From Melampsora larici-populina 98AG31 (lineage: Eukaryota > Basidiomycota > Pucciniomycetes > Pucciniales > Melampsoraceae), in contig NW_006768800.1 in the NCBI RefSeq assembly GCF_000204055.1, forward strand, positions 309,967 through 373,966: a DNA stretch of 64,000 nt, written 5' to 3'. The position numbers and the translations under genes are program-made. This document shows positions 11,331 through 21,828 of this stretch, one piece after another (the stretch's first letter is position 1; each line of letters opens with the position of its first letter). A model generated the notes under the pieces. That model made no database searches. It was not told the origin of the DNA and saw only the letters and a list, made by a program, of their open reading frames with translations.

Positions 11331-13233
11331 TTGTCTTTGATTTCATTTCCAAAATTTTTGTCAAGTTTTTGTGGTTGTTGATCAAGATACATGATGTCAT
11401 AAGCTCACACATCTTCACTTACATACCAATAATGAAAAGGGGTGCCTTAGAAGACATGGATATAAACTGGATCCTTCCATCTGATCTTCTGATAACCAAT
11501 AGAGTTTTCACAATTTATCTAAGTAGCCTCTCAAAGTGAACTCGATGAAATGGGGTGAGAATGGGAGTAATTAATTGCAATTCCCCTTGCAATGTAGATC
11601 CTTTGGCCTACCAATGTGCTATTTCCCACATGCACTCCAAGTCCCATGATGTGCTTGTAACAAAAGAAAGGGGGTATTTTGTCTTTTGTATTCCTCCTAA
11701 CCTCGTGATCACATCAGTACATCATTTGTGGTCCTTTCATGTATGTACTATTTTGGAATTTGGGTTCAAGGACTTCTCAGCGTGCCATGAACGCAAAGCC
11801 TCCATTCATCATGTGCAACTGGTGAAATGTGCCGCCTGACAACACTTGAAAGGAATTTGCTTGGGGAATTTTTAGTAAAGTTGATGGAATGGCCGAATGT
11901 AGTACGAGTTTTGCGTATCAACCTTGTGCTTCGCTTTCGAAAAAATTGAAGGCAGTGAGAATCTAAATGGATCGGCCAGCACCGCGTCCTCGCCTATATT
12001 TGAACTCGCCGTCTACAGAATAATCGTCTCTTCCGCCCCGGTAGATTGATCGAATTCATTCTTTTACATATGTGGAATGATCTTTGTTTCACTTGATTTT
12101 CTGATGCTTTCACATCCAGCCAGTTACTTTTATCGCTTCGGTTCTCGGGCTTGGATTGTAGTGTCCTTATTTCACAAGTATCAAAAGCCTCACGCTTTGA
12201 TACCATTCGTTTTACGGACGATCTCATGATTAGAGTTCTTCTCGTGTGTAGAGGATTGGGGAGCACACTTGATTTTTCAGTGTTTACTGCTCTCCATCAA
12301 AAATCGCATTGAACCCTTCTGTCGATGGTTCCCATTGGCTGTAGTCGTTTAAGTCTGGTGCATGGGCAGACAGGCAAATTGGGGCCAGGGATTGGTGGGT
12401 GGCTGGAAGGACGAAGGGAGTTATGACAAGCGAAAGCTAGAAATTCCAACTGTCTTCTATTCAGACCCGGAGGTTATTGACTGGAATCATGCCATACCAT
12501 GCCATAATAAGCGGGGTGTCTGCAGCTAGACCTGCCTCACCAAATTACAATGGTCTCCTTTTGATTGGTGCAGTGAGGCTGAAAGCGCGCCCCAGGATCT
12601 CACCTCCCAGAGTATACACCTGTTCGGTGGGGATTCACGAGCCGGCGAGTTCAAAATTTTCACAACGAGGATCGCTATGTCGATCATAGTCAACATAGTC
12701 CATCTTCATGACGTGCCTTTCTGCAAACATGCGGAAGATTAGATACAAAGTACACGGACGGGTAAAACTGTCCTCCAAGATCCACCACTGCCAACTTTTG
12801 ACCGACAGGCTGATTAGGAGCGGGCAGATGATTGTGTTTATCAGCCACTCTCTTTTCAATGCGACCAGTCATAAGGCATCGTGTAAGGCAAGGAACCCCC
12901 AAATGAATACCTCCTGTTTACCTCAACCTGACTCCGTGGTACAATCTTTCTTCTTCTATCACTCTCACTTGACATCGATTATCCCCTGTGCCTACTCGCC
13001 TTTTTCTTGAGAGAGGATTTCTGTCAAAGGACAACCAACACTCACCTTGAGCACTATAGTCTCAAAGCTATCTCGAGCGCGTGTGACACAAGGCCACAAC
13101 AGCCACGAGTCTATTCAGTTCAACACTTAGCGCGCTCGAATAAACTTTACCTTCTTGATTATTTCTGTTTTTCATCAACATCCATTGTATTTCAATATCT
13201 CGTTTGCATTTCGTTCTCTCGCCAAAAAGCGAC
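11331..13233. other. intergenic DNA upstream of the mannanase gene
   Basis: No gene is supported. A short hairpin made of GTATCAAA and TTTGATAC lies near 12177-12203. The last few hundred bases should include the mannanase promoter, but I see no clear TATA element. Confidence 0.45.
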
Positions 13234-15646
13234 ATGGCAAGAAAGGCCAGCTACACCACGTTGGCTCTTTTCATAGTCACATTCAATATTACTTCCTTGA
13301 AGAAAGTCAGGAGTGATTCAAATCATGTCAAATTCGATGCTCTGGATCCGCTATTACACCCTCCGATGCCGTCTCCGTCTCCAACCACCCCGTGGGCTGT
13401 GTCAGAAATCGCAGCTACACCTCTTCCGCGGTATTCATCAAGTCAATCCGAGGATGATGATCTTGATCCAGTATGGCAACCACTCCCAACATCAGCTCCA
13501 TCCCTTCTTCAACACGAACAATGCAATGCTCAGGAGAAATCTAAGAAGGGTGGCAAAAAGGGCAAACCCCAGAAGAAGAAATGTGTCGGTAGGTACCATC
13601 ATTCCTTGGCCACAACGGTCAGCGGAGCGGCAGGAACGCTTGGAACTCCCAAATCGTTTATCAAGCGACATGGTACAATTTTGAAAGCGGGGCCACAATT
13701 TTATAGACCAGTGGGACCTAATATGTAAGATTCTTATATTTTCTTATAAGTTTTGAGTGCTATGGATGGATATTAAATAAATGCATATGTTATCTCTACC
13801 CATTCAAGATATTGGCTTGGTCTGGATGAAAATGATGGTAGAAAAGTATCATATCCTTCGAAGAAAAGAATTCGAGAGGCTTTTGCTATCGTAAGATATT
13901 ACCGAACAATCTCAGTTGAGTTATGACTTAAACCGTTATCCCATTTATTCTCTTTTTCTAGGCTGCTGCAATGGGAGCAAACACAGTTAGATCTATCACG
14001 CTGGGAGTCAGTACTGGTAACCCACTCAGTATTTGGCCATCGAAGGGGGAGACCAATGAAGATGCTTTTGATCCAATCGATTATGCCATCGGGACTGCCA
14101 GGCATTACGGTATAAGGCATGAAGCACTCCCCGATCATCGTAAACAAGGGATCTTCTAACCAAGGGTGATTTTTGTTGTCGACTCTTGATAATAGGCTCG
14201 TGATACCTTTGACGGATAATTACAAGTATGTTCATTCGTCTAATTTTCATCGAATGGTACCTTGCTGAGACTACAGTCCACACCTCTGAGAAACTGACTT
14301 CACCTCTTCACCTTATCTATCACGCGTATCTTAGATTCTATCACGGAGGTAAGCTATTCTCAAATCATTTGGTCCGTAAGAAACTGATCTCTGAGTGGTG
14401 GAAAGTTAACGCGCCTTTTCGATTGAACCAGGTAAATACGATTTCTTGGAATGGGAGGGCATCAACTCGGCAGATCGTGACGCCGAACAGCATTTCTACA
14501 CCAACAGAAAAGTTATAGATAGTTTCAAAGCATATATCAAGGTCTGTGTTAACCTTGAAGGATGCTGGTTTATATTGTACATCTTGACTCACTTTTGAAT
14601 CAGTACAGGTGATCTTGAACCACGTGAATCAGTACACTGGAATCGCATTGAAAGATGATCCCACAATCATGGCGTGGTGAGTGTTCCTCCCCTCCCCACC
14701 CATCTTCATGTTTTACTGCTCCTCAATCATAACTTGGCTCCAGGGAAACAGGAAACGAGCTTGGGGCATTCAACTTGAAAGAAGGTGCTGCACCTGGTGA
14801 CTGGACCACTGTATGTTTTTGAGCACCATACTATTTTCTCAAGGTAATCGCTGATTGCGGAAGTGATTCCATTTATTTTAGGAAATTGCAAATCACATCA
14901 AACGCATCGACACCAAACATCTAGTTGTTGATGGCTCAGATGGAATTCGAGACACCGACGGCGACGAAATAGATGGGTTATCTATTGACCCCATAGATAT
15001 CGTCACAGATCACATGTATCGTGAGTGAAAACCCCCATCTTGAATTTCCAGTCGATGTCAAGTGAACGACTTTCTGATTTACTTTTTTGTATCTTGATAA
15101 GCTCTTAAAAATTACACGTTCTGGCAAGATCATACGCTTTCAATGTCGTCCGATAAAGTTCTGGTGATCGGTGAGTATGATTGGACAGGCTCCAATGGTG
15201 GAATGCCTTTGAGTACATTCTACAATCAACTCAGGAAGGCCCACAATGTTGGTGATTTCGCCTGGAATGTGATGTCTCATGACGACCAGTGTTGTCGTTT
15301 CATCGCGCATGATGATGGCTATAGTATCTATTATCCCAATGGTAATGCTAATCTTCTTCAAAGAAGACTTTTGAGGCTTGTTCAGCATTGGTGGCAGTTG
15401 AGTATTTCCCAATAAATTCTCATGGCCTGGCTTGCTGATTGTTCTGTCGAGCAAAGACTGATATCATTGATGTGCTTAAAAAATAGTATGACGGGGAGAG
15501 AATCTCCACATGTTCTTCCTGCCGTTGCTTGTGAGTCACGAAATATCTTTTCTTGGAGTATTGGACTTGAAATTGACGACTTCTCTCTCACAGGTCCACA
15601 GCCAGAATGGTACTCTGACTCAGATGATGACGAGACCGATTCATGA
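13234..15646 (+). CDS. secreted GH5 endo-beta-mannanase-like glycosidase
   Basis: The predicted 482-residue enzyme hydrolyses beta-1,4 mannan-type polysaccharide outside the cell. Exons are 13234-13724, 13809-13890, 13962-14116, 14196-14225, 14335-14348, 14432-14541, 14609-14676, 14744-14810, 14882-15020, 15102-15341 and 15594-15646. The start at 13234 gives a hydrophobic signal peptide. A Ser/Pro-rich stretch of about 100 residues follows, then a lysine-rich patch (KKGGKKGKPQKKK). The catalytic domain starts at GPNIYWLG. The general acid is expected at Glu322 in ETGNEL and the nucleophile at Glu410 in GEYDW. One exon is only 14 nt, and the third intron begins with GC. The long charged linker is unusual for the family. 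It converges on the oxidase gene at 16794-19149. Confidence 0.9.
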
Positions 15647-16793
15647 TTTAATACTGATCATCATCAAAAATTGACATTGTCTTTCTCTTTCAATCTTCTT
15701 ATCAATCTCATAAACACCCTTCAGCAATCATGTTTTCAATTTTTTCTTCAACCTGTTGATTAATAAATGTCCATCTATACAAATCTGTTTCCTGATCAAT
15801 TGCCTTTGTTCGACTGTCTTCTGAAAAATATCGAGTTTCCATATCCTACTAGATTATCAATAAGTCTTCCCTTACCAAGAAAATGGAACCAAAGGCGATG
15901 GCAGGTCTATAAAATGTGTTCAGAACTAATAGTGATGTCTGACCAATGTTTTGGATCACTAATTCAAATCATTACATAGATAAAAGGTGAGTTCCAGTGA
16001 GGTTCTAGCAAGATGAAGGGGATTTTTCTGCCGTGGTCCATTTTTGCCATTGTCTTCAAGTATGATCGTTACGAATGTGATTCTTCTCCAGTTGGTACAT
16101 CGATGTAAGAAATGGGTGTATTGTATGCCTACCCTAATCCGAGAACCAGGAAAAGGCAACTCCACGCTTACATGTGAAATTCGAACCACACTTACATTCA
16201 CCAATCATTAATCTTTACCTTGATTCAAGCGCCAATAACAAGATAGGAAAGTTGATTCTTTGATTTGCAACTATTCCAGACCTTTTGCATATTTGTCAGA
16301 CTTACTCAAATTGCGTGACCAAATCGGAGCCTTTTTCATGTGATCCACTGACAACGCATGCTGATTGCTTTTCATTTGCACTGTACGGTACATTCCAAAA
16401 TTCTAAACAAATATATAACAGTCCAACTCAATGATTAAATGAAATAATAAACACGCAGGCCCATTAATGAATTGTTTCTTCCACACTGTATGGTAAAGCT
16501 AAAATATTCAAATCAATATGCACTGTCCCAAAACGAAAATCAAACTCAAGATAACAAATGGTAAAAAAGAGAGAAGATATCCAAGACCCAATGCATGAAT
16601 GAGAGTGACAGAAAAAAAATGATGACAAAGTTTGAATACCAATAGACAAAAACATGTAAATACTATAAATACTAGAAAGATGAATCAAAAATCCATCGAT
16701 AAACCCGAAAAATATTCCCAACGGTGTGCTCAGCTGAGCGATTTGATCAAATTTTAGCACGTGAAACCCTTGAGGACTTGGCGTCTGTTCTGC
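15647..16793. other. shared 3' intergenic region of two convergent genes
   Basis: There are no coding features. It should contain the 3' ends and polyadenylation signals of both the mannanase and the oxidase. AT-rich tracts near 16380-16450 could serve, but nothing is diagnostic. Confidence 0.5.
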
Positions 16794-19149
16794 TCATGCT
16801 ATCAAAGAACGAAAGAGGTTTTCCTTTCCGCTTTGGATTGAATGTCCTATATAAAGAAATTTCCACAGCATCAGCGTCAGCAAATATAAAGCCCGCAAAT
16901 GAATCTTGAACCACACGTACATGTACTCTTCAACGATTTCTTCAGGTAGACGAGGAAGATTCTCGATTCCTATCAAGAGTGTTGCCATCATCCCCATTGT
17001 CATATGTAAAGCAATATGACAATGCATCAAGAAAGCTCCAACTGTTTCAGCTTTCATTCTTAGTAGAAACCATCCTGAGACGGTTCCTGCTGGTATAAAT
17101 GAGGCTGGCTTGATCCAGGTGGAACCTTTACCGGAAAACAACACTTGTGTGTCTCTCCGGTAGGGCTTTCCTTTTCGTTTGTTGATAGCGCGCTTCAGAC
17201 TTGAATCAGTAAATTTACCGGTTCCGCTCGCGATATAATACGGGCTTTGACCATGGAAACTAAAAACGAGAGCGTTTTCAGAAAAGATGAGGACATTTTG
17301 AGGGACTTCGCATTGTCTAGACACAGAAGAGTCACGCTTACTGCCAGGGATGCGACTCGGTCTGTCCTGCGTACGAAGCAGAATTCAAGATGACCAATTC
17401 GATTACCTCATTGAGCTTGACTGGGAACGTGGAGGATTTTGAATCAAACCCATGATTAAGTTTGGCAGTTTCGTAATCCGGATGAAGTGGACTTTCTTTC
17501 AAGTATGCAGCCACCAAGTATGGAATCAGCTGATGAGATCCCGAATACTAGAGTAAAGGAAGGAGATAAGAATCAGATCAGATGTTGCAGTTAAGAGACC
17601 AAACTTCGATATCTGAAAGGGAAAGGCTAACGGCCATTCCATTGACTAGCCACTCAATTCCACCTTCCGAAGTTTTCATTTGCTGACTACCAACAACGAT
17701 TCGACGGGTGACCTCGGAAGCAGATGGTGCGACATCATCTTTGGAGAGCGGCGAAAAATCATCGAGGATCCAGTCGACCTTCTCGTCTGGAAGTGGAGCT
17801 TGAAGGTTAAGCTCATTGGGTGGGGGTGTGCAGAATAGGCTAGAGTCGGGTGTTATGTCCGCTTTGGACTCAGGTTTTGTTCCTTTGAATCGTGTATTTT
17901 TGGAAACGTCGGTGATCGAAAGACTGGAATCAGACGGTGATGCGGTTGTGCGAGATGGATCAGTCTGGTATCTCAAGAGAAACGCTCCTCGATCTCGCTC
18001 CGGGCGCCATCTAGTTTCCATTCTTCCCCAAAACTCGTTTCCCTGATTTGGAGCTGCCTGTAATTCGGAGAGTGACTTGGTCTTCAAGAGAAATGAGTAG
18101 CGTTGCCCAGAATGGATCTCAAGGTGATCTGAATCTAACTTCTGAACATAGTATCCATCCACCTCAATAAATGACAGGTTACTGTGACCTTGGATGGCGA
18201 TAGAGAGAAATGATAGGGTAGTGATGCCGATCGCACGAATACGGTATGTCTTGGAAGGCTCGACGTCAATCACATGATGGTGGCAGCCAGTTTCACATTG
18301 GGTGACAGTACCGTTGGGAGTGCATTCACCAAGCGCATTTCCATTGAGTAGAAGACTATTGGGTTTAGTTAATGCTTTGAAGGGTCTGCTAATTAACTTG
18401 GAGCTGATGTCAAGGTCGCCGACATGAAAATAGTCGGCGAAAAGTAATGTGATTTCGGCATCATACTGGTAAGGCGGCGGTTTTTTGTCTTCGATGATCA
18501 GCGCGCCGTAGGCTGTGATGATGTCAAGATCGACATGACCATGATACATACTAATATATCGAGAAATCAGTCACCATCCGCCATCAGGAGACTATTGTAA
18601 GACACTCACTAAGTTCCAGCGGTATCGTCGGGAAGGTCGAACTCATAATCAAAGAAACTACCAGGTGGGATTGGGTACTGCAAGTTTCAAAGAGACTAGT
18701 CGGTCAAACCCGTTTGTTTGCTAGAGAGATAATCCTATATAGTCTCCTCGTACCTGTGATACTTCCGTTCCATCTGCAAAGGGTGAACCAAACTGTGAGA
18801 TTCCGTGCCAGTGTATCGTAGTGTTTTCCTTTTCGAGATCATTGTATACTCTAATCCAGAGCTTTTGTCCCGCTTGGAAACGAAGTTCGGGCCCAGGAGA
18901 GGTCCCGTTGATCACGACGGAGTCACGCAGGGTACAGTCAGATGCAATTCTTGCCCTTGAGACTCTCAGAGTAGTAGACGGTGACCATTCTCTGGTTGTT
19001 TTCGCACAGCCAATTTGTTTCAGAGAAGTGGTAAGGGTGAAAGCGAAAAAAATCAAAGTATATGAAAGAATCAACTTGAGCCGGCCGGCCTCATTGCCCG
19101 AAAGTGGTCGACATTGATTTAAGGATTGGCAAAAACGAGTCGAGTCCAT
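16794..19149 (-). CDS. multicopper oxidase, laccase/ascorbate-oxidase type
   Basis: The predicted 693-residue copper enzyme oxidises phenols or similar donors while reducing oxygen to water. Exons in transcript order are 19149-18754, 18677-18610, 18550-17605, 17547-17342 and 17259-16794. A hydrophobic segment near residues 27-44 (LILSYTLIFFAFTL) is a signal peptide or anchor. Four copper motifs are present: HWHG near 112, YHGH at 157-160 (Ser is usual at the third position), HPWHFHG at 536-542, whose second His codon is split by an intron, and HCHIALHMTMGM at 618-629 with Met as axial type-1 ligand. Met suggests a lower redox potential. The C-terminus has an extra hydrophobic tail of about 40 residues. 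Fet3-type ferroxidase function is less likely but not excluded. Confidence 0.88.
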
Positions 19150-20410
19150 ATGGATGAATGATCTTGCTCCAGAGATCTAAGGGGTTGGGCGAGTATCGAC
19201 GACCAGAAAGTGTTGGTCAGTGATAGGGGCGCAGTCGAAGAAGATCCCCTTGTGAAAATGAAAAGATTAGAAAGGCTTGCGGGAAGCGATTATAAGGTGA
19301 GTCCTGCTTCACAAGACAATCAAATAAAAAAAGGGAAGAAAGAAAAGGTATGTCGTAAGGGTTTTCTGTGCTTCTAACGGGGAGCGATCATGATAGGAAG
19401 GATTCGTGAGGCCAGCCGCCTGCTGTAGTAAAACAAACTTCGTAGGTCCAGCTCTCCCAAGAGAAGTAAGAAGCCAGCTCCCCATGGAGACTTGATGATG
19501 CAACAGTCGTTAAGCAAGAAAGAACAACGGCCACATAGGATCGGAAAGTCAAAACGGCATGCAATCCACATCACCATTACGGTCACCTAGAATTGTAGGT
19601 TCCGGACGTTGTGGAGTGTTGGTGTTGTCAAGGAAATCAATATGATAGTAGTGATACAAAGCAGAAAGAAAGTTCTTTAGAGTCCGTTCGCTTGCCTCCG
19701 ACCTCGCAGGTTGACCCAGCCAAAATCTCAGGCGTACGCTTCGAGGCAGTTTGAAGCGTACGCTTGAAGTTCTGCTGTTCGGTACAGAAGCCGCGGTCGA
19801 CCTTTGAGGCGTCTACGGCCCCCGGATAGCTCCTACCAAAGGTACCGACCAAAAAGGTATCTTTTTGGTTTGGAAATTTCTTGATGTTAGGGACAAAAAA
19901 GGTATTTTTTGACCCCGTTGGAATTGATCATAGCGACCTCAGAGGAATTAATCCAAGATTTCATAGCTTTTCCTAGGCTAGTTTTACAGGTTGGGGACTT
20001 GCAAGGAATTTTTTGGCATTTTTTCGTGATTTTTTCGAAAATGTTACCGACAAAAGAGGTATTCTTGGCCCCCCAAACCTTTAAATTCTGTTATGGTATT
20101 ATGTTAGTCATGGGGTCAAGTACATCACGTAAGCTTACAGGTTCAGCAAGAAGAGGTTGTAGTGTCGAATATTGGTCAAGAACTCTTTGGTGAAGATGAA
20201 GGTAGAGAACTTATGGATGTGGTAGTGTAGTTTCAAGGGGTCTATATATTTCAATTGATTGGTTGATGAGGCTTTCTCCCAATCCGTAGTTATTCCTATT
20301 TTGTTACTTGTGTGTGTGTGTGATTTCCTCTTTGGGAAAGGTTGTCGAAAATTTTTGTCACGATGTTTTTCTTTTATACCCTGCCTCTCTCGAGCTCTGG
20401 TTTCCTCCCC
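19150..20410. other. intergenic DNA upstream of the oxidase gene
   Basis: There is no supported gene. The part next to 19149 should hold the promoter of the minus-strand oxidase. A GGTACCGACCAAAAAGGTAT-like word recurs in diverged form at 19841, 19890 and 20045, suggesting decayed repeat DNA. Confidence 0.45.
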
Positions 20411-20843
20411 CATCGTGTGGAAACTGAAGCTCAAGAGTAAGTGCATATTTTTCTCTTTCTACTCTTTGTGTTCTATCATCATCTGGACTAGGCTCACATC
20501 TCTCGACAGACTTCCTACCACTCTGTCCTACATTCCTGCTATTCGCAGGTAAGGCGTCGACTCTTCCGCCCATTTCACTTTATACCTTTACGAGTTCTAT
20601 CTAAACTCGTAATACCTGTTCTGTCCAGGTGATTAGTAGTTTCATTTGATCTCTTTCAATTTTTTATCTAGCTTTTGTTTGTGTGTTTGAAATAATCATC
20701 GTGTGGAAACTGAAGCTCAAGAACTTCCTACCACTCTGTCCTACATTCCTGCTATTCGCAGGTAAGGCGTCGACTCTTCCGCCCATTTCACTTTATACCT
20801 TTACGAGTTCTATCTAAACTCGTAATACCTGTTCTGTCCAGGT
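20411..20843 (+). repeat. tandem 147 bp duplication, one copy with and one without an intron
   Basis: Copy 1 consists of 20411-20436 plus 20510-20630. Between them lies a 73 bp stretch (20437-20509) that starts GTAAGT and ends CAG. Copy 2, at 20697-20843, is identical over 26+121 bp and lacks exactly that stretch. The parent transcript is not identified. The open frame across the junction reads VWKLKLKNFLPL. No other difference between copies was seen. Confidence 0.9.
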
Positions 20844-21828
20844 ATCATCATATCTCTGCGTCGACATTCAGTCCGCAAGAACTCATTTCAAATTCAGGTA
20901 CAGTTGTTATCACCTAGTCCCAACCACAATATTATCCGTGGCAGCCCCGGAACCGGCCCCGGTCCGAAATGTTGAGGGGTTGTGAATAGCTACACCACGG
21001 GGGGATTTCGGAGCCCCACTTGGCCCTACATTGGTCGGGTGGGCCTATGGCCTAACCACCGCCCTTAGACCGAGCCTCGCTGGTGAGCCACCTTGCCCGG
21101 GGCCGTCCGGACGCAAATAAATTCCCTGGTGCACACGTGGCCCGCAAATAGTCTACACGTGGCCTCCAGGCCGCCACTTGCTGTCATTCAACGGCCGACT
21201 GAATAGCTGGCCTGGTGTCCACTGCCGCACGGCCTCAGCCCCATCATGTGTGGTCAAATGCCAGATGACGCGCTGCCAACACAGCAAGCCAAGACGCCAT
21301 TCGTGCTTTCCCAATTAGACTCCGCTGTCAACCGGCTTTCCCGATTATACTCCGCTGTCACTAACCACGCCTGCAGCTTTGGCATCCCCGATCTCATCGC
21401 GCATGTGACATCCATGATGATGACGGTCTTGACAGACCTTTGCAACCTTCCATGGCCATCCACGGTGACAACGCATCTCTCAACAGGCACTCCTTGTCGA
21501 CCATACTCTTTTGCATTATTTTTGCATCATACGGATTGATCCCCTTGTCCTTCCCTTTTTAGCACAGGAACTACCCACAAGAACTACCTTCACACGAGTT
21601 CAGAAATTCTGTTAATCAATCCGTCATCATCAGCAATCCGGAGCAATCAGGATATTAAGCCACTTACCCCCAATCCTCTCCTCGTCCTCGTTCGTGACGT
21701 TTGTGTCTAGCGTCACTCCATTGCCCACAGTCTGTTCCTTAGCTCACTCATCTTCGCCGCACAGAGCCAAACCTTTACCATTTCCTCGCCTCACCTTGAT
21801 CTGCAAAGATTAAGAAAGATTAAGGAAA
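20844..21828. other. GC-rich block and leader upstream of transposon gene
   Basis: No gene is supported. From about 20930 to 21240 the DNA is strikingly GC-rich compared with its surroundings and full of GGCC words. The later part, 21540-21828, is pyrimidine-rich and probably the promoter and leader of the gene starting at 21829. Confidence 0.5.

Noticed and set aside
11994..12266. 90-codon basic frame on the minus strand
   Set aside because: The basic composition looked suggestive, but there is no conserved block or partner exon.
17816..18046. Plus-strand frame opposite the oxidase
   Set aside because: It is antisense to a well-supported multicopper oxidase exon.
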